A DNA stretch of 37,846 nucleotides from positions 1 through 37,846 of the forward strand of contig CACASB010000008.1 in the NCBI GenBank assembly GCA_902535155.1, given 5' to 3'. Below the pieces are notes generated by a model. It worked only from the letters and a program-made list of their open reading frames with translations, did not search any database and was not told the DNA's origin. Shown here piece after piece: positions 25,052 through 33,328 of the stretch (position 1 is its first letter; every line of letters starts with the position of its first letter). The stretch is from an uncultured Pelagibacteraceae bacterium. Lineage in GTDB: Bacteria > Pseudomonadota > Alphaproteobacteria > Pelagibacterales > Pelagibacteraceae. Both the position numbers and the translations under genes were made by a program.

Positions 25052-25596
25052 TGTTTGCACAATTTTTAAGTATAATATTTAGATCTATCAAGCTCGATAA
25101 AAATCTTTACAGAGAAAATAAGAATTTTGGTGAAGCAGCAATATATTTTGCAGCACTTGTTATGGTTTTAGATGGAGTTGCTGGGGCTATAGCTGCAAAT
25201 ACATTTTACAAAACATCAATCGGTTTATCAGCAATAACAGCTATTTTTACCTGGTTCGTTTGGGCAATATTTATATTTGTAATCGGAGTTAAACTTTTTC
25301 CAGACAAAGATACTAAGGCTCCATTTAAAAAAATACTAATAGCAGTAGGTTTTGCTCACGCCCCTGGCTTATTAAGATTTTTTGCTATTACACCCACTAT
25401 GGTAATGCCAATTATATTTCTTACACAACTATGGATTTTTGCATCCCTTATAATTTCTACGAGGGAAGTATTACAGTTAAAATCTAATTTTAAATCTTTT
25501 GGAATTATTTTTTTATCATTTTTAATACTGGCTATATTATCAGTATCTTTTGTTATGAGTAAAATGGATACCTTGCCAATAAGTAATGTAACTTAA
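25051..25596 (+). CDS. YIP1-family integral membrane protein
   Basis: 181-aa protein with about five membrane spans and the YIP1-domain hallmarks: short N-terminal segment IKLDKNLYRENKNFGEAAIYFAA, then Gly/Ala-rich spans, and LIAVGFAHAPGLLRFF in the third loop. Bacterial members have no fixed function. It is translationally coupled to the 34-aa peptide upstream. Its 3' end converges and overlaps by 4 nt with the CxxC microprotein gene. Confidence 0.75.
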   Translation: MFAQFLSIIFRSIKLDKNLYRENKNFGEAAIYFAALVMVLDGVAGAIAANTFYKTSIGLSAITAIFTWFVWAIFIFVIGVKLFPDKDTKAPFKKILIAVGFAHAPGLLRFFAITPTMVMPIIFLTQLWIFASLIISTREVLQLKSNFKSFGIIFLSFLILAILSVSFVMSKMDTLPISNVT

Positions 25597-25754
25597 ATTG
25601 GAAATATTGTTTTTGACAGCCTACAAGAGTTACAAACTTTAAATCCAGTAAGCATTAAGTTATGAATAACACTCTCATCACTTTCTTTACATTCCTCACA
25701 TAATTCATCCAATGGCTCTATTATATGTTTTTCGTTATTATTTTCTTTAGTCAT
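25593..25754 (-). CDS. 53-aa CxxC/CxxC zinc-ribbon-like microprotein
   Basis: ATG-initiated frame of 53 codons. It holds LCEECKESDES (CxxC at 19-22) and FKVCNSCRLSKT (CxxC at 41-44), a spacing that could bind one zinc or iron in a rubredoxin- or ribbon-like knuckle, with an acidic N-terminal half. The ATG sits inside the stop of the DUF3726 gene (ATGACTAA, 8-nt overlap), so it is co-translated with that cluster. No family is recognised. It is the last gene of the DUF3726/553-aa/M19-like operon. Confidence 0.65.
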   Translation of the reverse strand: MTKENNNEKHIIEPLDELCEECKESDESVIHNLMLTGFKVCNSCRLSKTIFPI

Positions 25755-26358
25755 TGTCCGTTAAACCTGCGCCAGCAGCGTTATTTTTTAAGCTTTCATT
25801 CTCTTTTACAAAAGTTTCCTCAGAAATTTTATACAATTCCTCCCAATCTTTTTCATTAAAAGTATTTTCATTTTTTAGAAATTCTATTTCTAATATTTCT
25901 GCTTTATCTTTTAAATTACTTAGGTTACTTTTTAGATGTATAGATTGATTAAAATTAAGTAAAAAGGTTTCATTTTCAACTCTAAAACTTAATCTTTTGC
26001 CAATTATTTCTGAAGATCTAGACAAAAATGGAATTAGTAAGATTGGATAAGCCATGTTTCTAAAAATTACTTTATTATGTTTTTCCAAAGAATGAATTTG
26101 ATCCATAAAATTTATACCTGTTATTATAGGACAGTAAGGAATTTTATTTGAAATATTCATCTCAGTTATTAAACTGATATTCTGAAACTGACTTTTTTTA
26201 ATAACTTTAAAGTAATTATTTAAATTTTTTAAACCTGGTAATCCAAACATCTCCATTAATTTTATAGATTTTCCAATCTCTTCTGAAATTCCCCAAGAAA
26301 AACCAATACCTTTAGATGCTCTTTTAGATAGTGTATCAATTTCGCTTAATGATCTCAT
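25747..26358 (-). CDS. DUF3726 family protein
   Basis: 203-aa protein matching DUF3726 as I recall it: N-terminal SLSEIDTLSKRASKGIGFSW, GISEEIGKSIKLMEMFGLPG, the central MAYPILLIPFLSR and the invariant C-terminal AAGAGLTDND. It is cytoplasmic, with no signal peptide. Biochemical function is unknown. It overlaps the 553-aa gene by 1 nt and the CxxC microprotein by 8 nt, so all are made together. Family members appear with amidohydrolase-type and N-methyl-compound genes in alphaproteobacteria (from memory, unverified). Confidence 0.8.
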   Translation of the reverse strand: MRSLSEIDTLSKRASKGIGFSWGISEEIGKSIKLMEMFGLPGLKNLNNYFKVIKKSQFQNISLITEMNISNKIPYCPIITGINFMDQIHSLEKHNKVIFRNMAYPILLIPFLSRSSEIIGKRLSFRVENETFLLNFNQSIHLKSNLSNLKDKAEILEIEFLKNENTFNEKDWEELYKISEETFVKENESLKNNAAGAGLTDND

Positions 26359-28019
26359 TAGTTTAAAGAATTATAAATCCAATTATCTTTAAAATTATTT
26401 AAATCCTCAGGTAATGGAGCTCCTTGAAACATACAAATTCTCAACCATTTGTCTGATCTTGGATCAAATTTACAAGCACCAAAAAAAGATAATTTAAGTC
26501 TTAACATGTCAATTGGGATTAATTTGTGTCCAATTGTATTATCTTGTATTTCTGAATATGGGAATTTTTCAATTAGGAAAGCTCTCCTAACAACATGTCT
26601 TAAATCATTATTATCAGCTAAAAATCTACTTATAGGCAAACTCTGTTTAAAATTCGAAGCTCTAAGATACAATTGATTTATATCTCTTGCTATTGCAAGT
26701 GGTTGTTCTAATTCAGATCCCTGTTCTTCAAATCTATTTGCAATTCTTGGTTCTTCTTTATTTTGTGAAATAAACCAGAAATTTTGGATATTTTCATTTT
26801 TGTTAAAATCTATCCTTATTAAATTCCCATAACATTGTTCTAAAATATTTACTAAATCTCTAACAGTTTTGTGAGTTGGGATATTAAAATATTTATCCTC
26901 GTTTGAACTCATTGTTGCAACTAGAGGTTCGGTTATGTCATCAAAAGGTTCCATTAACATTGAAACTATGTATTCAATGCCCTCTTCGCTTAAGTTCTCC
27001 TCGGCCCATAAATAAAATTCATTGAAAAAATATTCCTTTTTTTCGGAGTAATTTTTATCTAAGAAATCTGTTGCTTTCTCTAAATCACTTTTTAAATTTT
27101 GTATCTTTTTTTTTTGATAATCACTATCTGTTTCCCAGGAAAAAATATTCTTGAAAGACTTTTTTAAACAATCTAAAAAATAGCTATAATCATTACTATT
27201 AAGCCTTTTTAATTCTCTAATCTTTTTTAACGCAACTTCCCTCGCAATTATCCAATTGTTTAATAAAGTTGGATGATTTATTATAAATGGGGCCATACCC
27301 AAACCTGTGGAATTTCCTATACCCAAACTTCTACAAATATTTTTATCCAATTCGACAGCAGACCTAGGGTTCTTTGATTTTGCAATATGATTAACTTGGT
27401 CAAAAGTAAATTGTCTTACAAAATAAACTAACATCATCTCTAATCTAAAAGGACCAACTATTTCTGGTCTATTTTTAATTCTAAATCTGTCCGCTAAACC
27501 GAATTTTCCTGAGCCATATACTGCAGTAGTTCTGTAAAGATATCCAATTTTGCCTATTGTAATTTTGTCTGGTTGTTTTCCATTTGATAAACAGTCGACT
27601 ACATAATTAAAAGCTCTTATTGATTTGTTGGCTCTTGATAAAGTTAATTCTTTATAAGTCATTCTGCCAATTTCTTGTTTTGGGACATTTTGTTTTAATC
27701 TATCAATATCTTTTTTAGTGGGCACACCATCAAAAAGTGTAAAGCTCGCATCCCATTTAGTAGCGATAACTCTATCTGATCTTTCATGATCATCGATTTT
27801 ATTCGAAAAACAAATTAATGAATAATTTCTATTTTTTTTTTTCAAAGAATAGACAGCAACACCGTGTCCATTTTCATCTAAATCAAACATGTCTCTTTTG
27901 TAATCCCAGTCTTTAAATTCTCTTAAGAAAGATCTTAGAAATGATAATTTCGATTGATGAAATGAACCCAACCTCGAGAGTTTCATAATTTTTTTTGGAT
28001 CTCTTAATTCAATCTGCAT
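26358..28019 (-). CDS. Conserved hypothetical protein, 553 aa, partner of DUF3726
   Basis: Large soluble protein I cannot assign to a named family. Visible marks that look conserved: KIMKLSRLGSFHQSKLSF at the N-terminus, YGSGKFGLADR (about 168-178), RSLGIGNSTGLGMAPF and INHPTLLNNW (about 230-257), a helical and charged middle, and a C-terminal DMLRLKLSFFGACKFDPRS. There is no signal peptide or Walker motif. It is 1 nt from the M19-like gene and overlaps DUF3726. The Gly-rich GIGNSTGLGMAPF segment could be a cofactor or substrate loop, which is inference. Confidence 0.75.
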   Translation of the reverse strand: MQIELRDPKKIMKLSRLGSFHQSKLSFLRSFLREFKDWDYKRDMFDLDENGHGVAVYSLKKKNRNYSLICFSNKIDDHERSDRVIATKWDASFTLFDGVPTKKDIDRLKQNVPKQEIGRMTYKELTLSRANKSIRAFNYVVDCLSNGKQPDKITIGKIGYLYRTTAVYGSGKFGLADRFRIKNRPEIVGPFRLEMMLVYFVRQFTFDQVNHIAKSKNPRSAVELDKNICRSLGIGNSTGLGMAPFIINHPTLLNNWIIAREVALKKIRELKRLNSNDYSYFLDCLKKSFKNIFSWETDSDYQKKKIQNLKSDLEKATDFLDKNYSEKKEYFFNEFYLWAEENLSEEGIEYIVSMLMEPFDDITEPLVATMSSNEDKYFNIPTHKTVRDLVNILEQCYGNLIRIDFNKNENIQNFWFISQNKEEPRIANRFEEQGSELEQPLAIARDINQLYLRASNFKQSLPISRFLADNNDLRHVVRRAFLIEKFPYSEIQDNTIGHKLIPIDMLRLKLSFFGACKFDPRSDKWLRICMFQGAPLPEDLNNFKDNWIYNSLN

Positions 28020-28985
28020 TTAAATTTCTCTATAAAAATTAAACCAATTATTACCTAGTATTGCATTAATATCATTGTTGTCAAAACCAACTTTTTTAAG
28101 TCCATTTTCAATATTAATAAATCCTCGTGCATCTTTAAACCATTTAGGTTGATCAGGAAATCCTTGGTTGGTTTTCGATCCTTCTCCTAAATTTTTCGAC
28201 TTTGTCCATGTTCCATTTCTCATCCACTCAACAACACTATCAGGCTGATTTAGGCAAAGATCTGAACCAATACCAATATTTTTAATCCCCATGACATCGA
28301 CTAATCTTGCTACCATTTCGCAAAAACTCTCTAATGAACAATTTGTTCCATCTTTTAAATGGTGTGGATAAAGTGATAGACCTAGCATGCCCCCACTTTT
28401 TGATAATGTTTTAAGAAGATCATCAGACTTACTTCTTTTAGTTTGATGCCAAAAAGATGGGTTAGCGTGTGTAATTGCAATAGGTTTTTGACTTAAGTAA
28501 ATTGCATCATAAGTGCTTTTTTCTCCTGAGTGAGACATGTCTATAACAATCCCTAGTCTATTCATTTCTTTAATTGCCTCTTTTCCGAAATTAGTAACAC
28601 CTCCGTCATTTTTTTCATAACATCCTGAGGCTAACAAAGACTGATTGTTATAGGTTAGTTGCATGAATCTACATCCATGCTCATAAATTTTTTCAATTAA
28701 ATTAATGTCATCTTCAATTGGTGAACAGTTTTGAAAACCAAAAAAAATTGCTGTTTTATTTTCATTTTTTGCTTTCTCGATATCTTTGAAGTTTTTGCCT
28801 AAAAAAATTAAATCTTTGTTTTCTTCAAAATTTTTTTTCCACTCTAAAAGTCTCTTTTTAAATTCATCAAAATCCTCATGATAAACAACTGTTACATGCA
28901 CAGCATCTAAATTAGCTTCTCTATTAATCTCAAAAATAGATCTTTCCCATTTACAATATTGTAAATTGTCAATTTTGAAATTCAT
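28020..28985 (-). CDS. M19 (renal dipeptidase)-like protein with altered metal site
   Basis: 321-aa TIM-barrel protein of the peptidase M19 superfamily: HGCRFMQLTYNNQS, GIVIDMSHSGEKST (third metal His), PIAITHANPSF (fourth His) and NIGIGSDLC (catalytic Asp). The N-terminal HxD metal pair of dipeptidases (usually DGHND) is absent; the start reads KIDNLQYCKWERSIF. The bridging Glu is replaced (FFGFQN). So only part of the binuclear zinc site remains, and dipeptidase activity is doubtful. This subtype (N-terminal DNLQYxxW, DAVHVTVVYHE) is, from memory, the one found beside dimethylglycine demethylation genes in Pseudomonas. First gene of the minus-strand cluster. Confidence 0.85.
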   Translation of the reverse strand: MNFKIDNLQYCKWERSIFEINREANLDAVHVTVVYHEDFDEFKKRLLEWKKNFEENKDLIFLGKNFKDIEKAKNENKTAIFFGFQNCSPIEDDINLIEKIYEHGCRFMQLTYNNQSLLASGCYEKNDGGVTNFGKEAIKEMNRLGIVIDMSHSGEKSTYDAIYLSQKPIAITHANPSFWHQTKRSKSDDLLKTLSKSGGMLGLSLYPHHLKDGTNCSLESFCEMVARLVDVMGIKNIGIGSDLCLNQPDSVVEWMRNGTWTKSKNLGEGSKTNQGFPDQPKWFKDARGFINIENGLKKVGFDNNDINAILGNNWFNFYREI

Positions 28986-29032
28986 AACAATAGTTATATA
29001 TTAGTAGATAATTTTTTGATATTAAAAGATAA
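28986..29032. promoter_or_regulatory. Divergent promoter region, M19-like gene / purE
   Basis: A 47-nt AT-rich gap separates the divergent M19-like and purE genes and must hold both promoters. TATATTAG around 28996-29003 is a possible -10 in either direction. There is no room for a riboswitch such as the purine riboswitch. Confidence 0.3.
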
Positions 29033-29524
29033 ATGAATAATAAAAAATTAATTAAAGTAGCAATTATAATGGGTAGTCAATCAGATTACTCTACTATGAA
29101 GTATACAAAAAAAGTTCTTCAAAATTTTAGTATAAAATGTGATATTAAAATAGTTTCAGCGCACAGAACTCCAAAAAGAATGTTTGAATTTGCTAAAAAT
29201 GCAGAAAGAAATAATTACTCTGTAATAATTGCAGGGGCTGGTGGTTCGGCACATCTTCCTGGTATGGTCGCATCTTTAACCAGCATTCCGGTAATTGGAG
29301 TTCCAATTGAGTCTAAAAAATTAAAGGGTATGGATAGTCTTTTATCAATAGTTCAGATGCCAAAAGGTATTCCTGTTGGTACAGTTGCAATCGGTAAAGA
29401 TGGTGCAATCAATGCTGGACTTTACGCTGCATCAATTATTGGGCTGCAAAATAAAAAGGTTAAAAACTCTTTATTAAAATTTAGATTGAAACAATCAAGA
29501 TCAGTAAAAAAAAAACCTAAATAG
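29033..29524 (+). CDS. purE: N5-carboxyaminoimidazole ribonucleotide mutase
   Basis: Class I PurE, which moves the carboxyl group of N5-CAIR to C4 in de novo purine synthesis. Motifs: IIMGSQSDYSTMK (substrate phosphate loop), SAHRTPKRM (catalytic His region) and IAGAGGSAHLPGM. 163 aa, with a basic C-terminal tail. Followed after 1 nt by purK, its pathway partner. Confidence 0.97.
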   Translation: MNNKKLIKVAIIMGSQSDYSTMKYTKKVLQNFSIKCDIKIVSAHRTPKRMFEFAKNAERNNYSVIIAGAGGSAHLPGMVASLTSIPVIGVPIESKKLKGMDSLLSIVQMPKGIPVGTVAIGKDGAINAGLYAASIIGLQNKKVKNSLLKFRLKQSRSVKKKPK

Positions 29525-29525
29525 A

Positions 29526-30575
29526 ATGACTAAAATTTCTTTAGGTATAATTGGTGGAGGCCAACTTGGATCTTTGCTTTGTGCAGCAGCAAAAAGTATA
29601 AATATAAATACAGTTGTAATTAGTGATGACGAAGACTCACCAGCAAAAAATTTTGCAGACCATTTTATTTATTCTAATTATGAAAATGAGGAAAATTTAA
29701 AAAAATTTACTTCAATGGTAGATAAAATTACTTATGAATTTGAAAATATTCCTTATGATGTTTTATCAAAATTAAATAAAGTTACAAAAGTAGATCCTCA
29801 CCCTGAAGTTAACAAAATTGTTCAACACAGATACTCAGAAAAAAATTTCTTAGTTAAAAATAATATAAGGACAACAAAATTTGAGAGAATTATTAATGAA
29901 AGTGATATTAAAAAAAATAAAGATTTATTACCTGGAATATTGAAAACATCTACACTTGGCTACGATGGTAAGGGTCAATATAAATTGAAAATACTAGAAG
30001 ATTTAGATTATCTTAAAATTAGCTTTGATAGAGAATTCATATTAGAAAAATTAGTTAATTTAGAAAAAGAAATTTCTGTTGTAATAACAAGATTTTCAAA
30101 AGATAATTATGAAATTTATGAACCTATAGAGAACCTACATGAGGAACAAATTTTAAAACATTCAACTATACCAGCTCAAATTAATTCATCTCATTTTAAA
30201 AAATCTCAAGAATGGGCTAAACTTATTTCTGAAGAACTTCAGTATGTTGGAACTTTATGTGTTGAATTCTTTATAGATAAAGAGCAAAATTTATATGTAA
30301 ATGAAATTGCACCAAGAGTTCATAATTCAGGTCATTTAACAATAAATACCTACAATGTAAGTCAATTTGAAAATCATATTAGAGCTGTTTGTGGGTTAGA
30401 AAAAATAAAACTAGAAAAAATATGTAATGCAAAAATGATAAATATTATTGGGGATGATATAAATAAATATAGAAATAAAAAATATAGTGAAAAAGAGTTT
30501 TTTTTCGATTATTTAAAAAAACAAATTAAACCAAAAAGGAAGATGGGACATCTAACTATAATTGAAAATAAATGA
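29526..30575 (+). CDS. purK: N5-carboxyaminoimidazole ribonucleotide synthase
   Basis: ATP-grasp enzyme making N5-CAIR from AIR, bicarbonate and ATP. It shows IIGGGQLGSLLCAAAKSI, the ATP-grasp segment KTSTLGYDGKGQYKL, and NEIAPRVHNSGHLTINTYNVSQFE, the PurK signature. 349 aa. Cytoplasmic. Its stop overlaps the next ATG (ATGA). Confidence 0.97.
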   Translation: MTKISLGIIGGGQLGSLLCAAAKSININTVVISDDEDSPAKNFADHFIYSNYENEENLKKFTSMVDKITYEFENIPYDVLSKLNKVTKVDPHPEVNKIVQHRYSEKNFLVKNNIRTTKFERIINESDIKKNKDLLPGILKTSTLGYDGKGQYKLKILEDLDYLKISFDREFILEKLVNLEKEISVVITRFSKDNYEIYEPIENLHEEQILKHSTIPAQINSSHFKKSQEWAKLISEELQYVGTLCVEFFIDKEQNLYVNEIAPRVHNSGHLTINTYNVSQFENHIRAVCGLEKIKLEKICNAKMINIIGDDINKYRNKKYSEKEFFFDYLKKQIKPKRKMGHLTIIENK

Positions 30576-31612
30576 AAAAATTTTTATTTATTTTATTTTT
30601 AATTATACTTACAAATGGCATTGCTATGGAAAATAAACCTTTACATCATAAGACTGATGGAACATTTAAAAATCCTGAGGGCTCTCCAGAACGATCGGGA
30701 AAAGTTAAATGGTCTTGGAGTACATTTAATAAAGAAAAAAAAAAATTAGATATGACAATACCAAAAAACCATGTTTTAAATAAAAATGAGGTTTTAAAAA
30801 ATTTAGAATTATACAAAGACAATGATTATATTGGGTGGATTGGCCATGCTACTTTTTTAATAAAACTTGGAAATACAACTATTATCACTGACCCGGTTTT
30901 TTCAAAAAATGCAGGACCGTTAATATTTGGTCCAAAAAGATATGTTGATCCAGCTTTGAACTTAAACGAAATCCCAAAAGTCGATTTATTTTTACTTACC
31001 CATAACCACTATGATCATCAAGATAATGCAACAATCAGAAAGTTTCCTTATAAAAATGCAAATGTTGTTGTTCCTCTTAAGTTAGGCAAATATTTCACAA
31101 AATATGATTACAAAAAAGTTAATGAGCTCGATTGGTATCAAACAATTGAAATAAACGATTTAAAAATAACATTGTTACCAGCTGTTCATTGGTCAAAAAG
31201 AAGTTTAACAGACACTAATAAAACTCTTTGGGGTAATTTTTTAATAGAATATAAAAATAAAAAAATATTATTTGCATGTGATACTGGGTATGGACAAATA
31301 TATAAAAGACTAGGTGAAAAATTTGGCCCAATTGATCTTACTATGATTAATATAGGTGCATATGACTTTAGACCAATGTTTGAAAAGTCTATTTATCATA
31401 CAAATCCAGAGGAAGCTTTACAAGTTGCAAAAGATCTTAAAAGCAGAAAAGTAATAGGAACTCATTGGGGCACTTTTGTGCTTTCTTTAGAGCCAATTAT
31501 GGAACCCCCATTTCGTTTTAAAGATAATGCAGAAAATTATGGATTTCAAAAAAAGGATGCTATTGTTTTTAAAATTGGAGAAATAATACCTTTGGAAGAA
31601 ATTTTAAATTAG
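30572..31612 (+). CDS. Exported MBL-fold hydrolase, NAPE-PLD-like
   Basis: 346-aa metallo-beta-lactamase-fold enzyme. The N-terminal MKKFLFILFLIILTNGIAM is a signal peptide. The metal site is THNHYDHQD (HxHxDH), with later ligands in LPAVHWSKR, FACDTGYG (Asp) and GTHWGTF. IGWIGHATFLIKLGNTTIITDPVFS is the N-terminal hallmark of the NAPE-PLD/UlaG-like family that hydrolyses phosphodiesters. The substrate is unknown; a periplasmic phospholipid or phosphodiester is plausible. It overlaps purK by 4 nt. Confidence 0.87.
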   Translation: MKKFLFILFLIILTNGIAMENKPLHHKTDGTFKNPEGSPERSGKVKWSWSTFNKEKKKLDMTIPKNHVLNKNEVLKNLELYKDNDYIGWIGHATFLIKLGNTTIITDPVFSKNAGPLIFGPKRYVDPALNLNEIPKVDLFLLTHNHYDHQDNATIRKFPYKNANVVVPLKLGKYFTKYDYKKVNELDWYQTIEINDLKITLLPAVHWSKRSLTDTNKTLWGNFLIEYKNKKILFACDTGYGQIYKRLGEKFGPIDLTMINIGAYDFRPMFEKSIYHTNPEEALQVAKDLKSRKVIGTHWGTFVLSLEPIMEPPFRFKDNAENYGFQKKDAIVFKIGEIIPLEEILN

Positions 31613-31657
31613 TTTTTATTTGATAAATTAAATATTCAATATAGATATTCAAATAAC

Positions 31658-32113
31658 ATGAAAATTATTGAGGGTAATTTTAATAGTCCAGAAGTTAATC
31701 AACTTTTAAAAAAACATTTCATTGAATTAAGATCAGTTTCACCGGAAGGAAGTACACATGTGCTAGACATTGAGGGTTTGCAGGACAATAGTATTAAATT
31801 TTGGAGCATATATGAAAATAACGATTTAATTGGTTGTGGCGCATTAAAATTCTTAGAACCGAAACATGGGGAACTCAAATCAATTCGTGTTGCCGACTCT
31901 TTTAGAGAAAAAGGTTATGGAAAAAAAATTATTAAAGTTCTAATTGAAAAATCAAGAGAATTAGATGTTGAAAAAATTAGTATCGAAACAGGCTCAGGTA
32001 GATTTTTTCTACCAGCTCGTAAGCTATTTAAAAATTCTGGTTTTAAAGAATGCAAACCTTTCAGCCATTATGTAGATGACCCAAACTCATGTTACATGTC
32101 ACTAAAAATTTAA
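31658..32113 (+). CDS. GNAT-family N-acetyltransferase
   Basis: 151-aa acetyltransferase: acetyl-CoA loop SIRVADSFREKGYGKKIIK (the R/Q-xx-G-x-G/A motif), preceding strand LIGCGALKFLEPKHGELK and the C-terminal FKNSGFKECKPF. The YjdJ/YedL-like subgroup is likely, with SIETGSGRFFLPARKLF after motif A. The acceptor is unknown. Its stop codon lies in the first arm of the terminator hairpin at 32112-32133. Confidence 0.87.
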   Translation: MKIIEGNFNSPEVNQLLKKHFIELRSVSPEGSTHVLDIEGLQDNSIKFWSIYENNDLIGCGALKFLEPKHGELKSIRVADSFREKGYGKKIIKVLIEKSRELDVEKISIETGSGRFFLPARKLFKNSGFKECKPFSHYVDDPNSCYMSLKI

Positions 32114-32133
32114 AAGATAGTCAATTATCTTTT
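32112..32133. terminator. Bidirectional hairpin spanning two convergent stops
   Basis: AAAAGATA / TATCTTTT form an 8-bp stem around a 6-nt loop (GTCAAT), extendable by a G-T pair, followed by T on the plus strand and preceded by A on it (T in the other direction). The GNAT stop (32111-32113) and the methyltransferase stop (32125-32127) both fall in it. The stem is AT-rich, so it is weak by itself, but the run of T makes it terminator-like on both strands. Confidence 0.5.
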
Positions 32134-33234
32134 TTCTATAACGAATAGTTCATTTTTAAAATATAAGCCTTTATATTTATTAACTATTTGTTGAACTATT
32201 TTTTGATAATTTTTTGATCTTTGTGCTTTAAAAATTTGTTCATCAGTCATTTGATTGACATATACTGCTGCATTCCAAGCAGAAAAAATTAAAGAAGTGG
32301 CTATGCCACCACTTATTTCATTTGGAAGAGCCCTTAAAACATAGCTAATTTTTTTTACTTTATGAAATTTCAGAGTTTTTAAAAATGATTTTTCTGTATT
32401 GGATTTTATATATTTTTCAATTGACGAATACAGATGCGGAAATGGATTGTCTTTTGGCCATATCTTTTTAATTATTTTATTAGCTGGATCCCCACCACAA
32501 GCATGAACGACAACTAATTTTCCTTTTTTTGTTAAGGATCTCAACATAGGATCGATTACGTACTTTACCTTTTTTTCTGCAGAAACTCTCGATCTGTAAG
32601 GTTGAGACGCAATAATCAGATCATAATCCGTCTTGCCATTATTTTTTTGTGGAATTATATTTTTAAGTACAAATTCTTGATCCTTCCTATAGATAACTAT
32701 TACTGAAGGTTCTTTGTAAGTTGATGTGCCAGTTTTAGGGTTTGTTTCAACTTGCCATTTTTTTGCTAGAAATTCTTGATTAAGTTTTCTTAATTGATTT
32801 GAAAAATCTAAAGACGAATTACCTTTAAGTTTTACAACTTTCCAATTCATTTTTTTTTGTTTTTTAACATTTCTTGATTTTAGAGAAGTGGACTCTACAT
32901 AGTTTAAGTTTGATATGACAAAGACAGTATTTTTATGTTCAGCAAACCTGTCTGGGAGTTTTTCTAAACCAAGTCTTACATCTTCCATGCTAATTTCTTT
33001 TGTAGAAACTAGCAAAGGTATATTGGGCATTTTTTGATGGCATTGTCTCATTACATTCATAAGCAAAGATCCATCTCCCATGCCAGCATCAAAAATTTTT
33101 AATGCAGGATTTTTAGGTTTTAAATTTTGAACAATCGGTTTTAAAGCATCAGCAATTTTATTTTTTTCATTAGTTGTGGTAACGAAAAGTAGATATTTTT
33201 GTCTATTATCAAAAAAACGGAAATTTTTTTTCAT
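32125..33234 (-). CDS. Class I SAM-dependent methyltransferase
   Basis: 369-aa protein with the SAM-binding motif I LKIFDAGMGDGSLLMNVMRQ (about 44-63; FDAGMGDGSL). DLIIASQPYRSR (about 211-222) may stand for the catalytic NPPY/QPY-like post-motif. The body is Lys-rich and without a signal peptide. The substrate is unknown. It is divergent from the formate-THF ligase gene over 94 nt and convergent with the GNAT gene. Confidence 0.75.
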   Translation of the reverse strand: MKKNFRFFDNRQKYLLFVTTTNEKNKIADALKPIVQNLKPKNPALKIFDAGMGDGSLLMNVMRQCHQKMPNIPLLVSTKEISMEDVRLGLEKLPDRFAEHKNTVFVISNLNYVESTSLKSRNVKKQKKMNWKVVKLKGNSSLDFSNQLRKLNQEFLAKKWQVETNPKTGTSTYKEPSVIVIYRKDQEFVLKNIIPQKNNGKTDYDLIIASQPYRSRVSAEKKVKYVIDPMLRSLTKKGKLVVVHACGGDPANKIIKKIWPKDNPFPHLYSSIEKYIKSNTEKSFLKTLKFHKVKKISYVLRALPNEISGGIATSLIFSAWNAAVYVNQMTDEQIFKAQRSKNYQKIVQQIVNKYKGLYFKNELFVIEKR

Positions 33235-33328
33235 TACTCAAGATATGTATTATGCAATTAAATGTCCATTATAAATATTTCTTTTAAAGCAGATAAATAA
33301 AGTATAAATACCTCTAAAAACCTAGTTA
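33235..33328. promoter_or_regulatory. Divergent intergenic region, methyltransferase / formate-THF ligase
   Basis: A 94-nt AT-rich gap. Plus-strand TATAAA boxes lie near 33271-33276 and 33304-33309, the second 20 nt before the ligase ATG and so too close for a usual leader unless it is short. I see no riboswitch-like or repeat structure. Confidence 0.3.
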
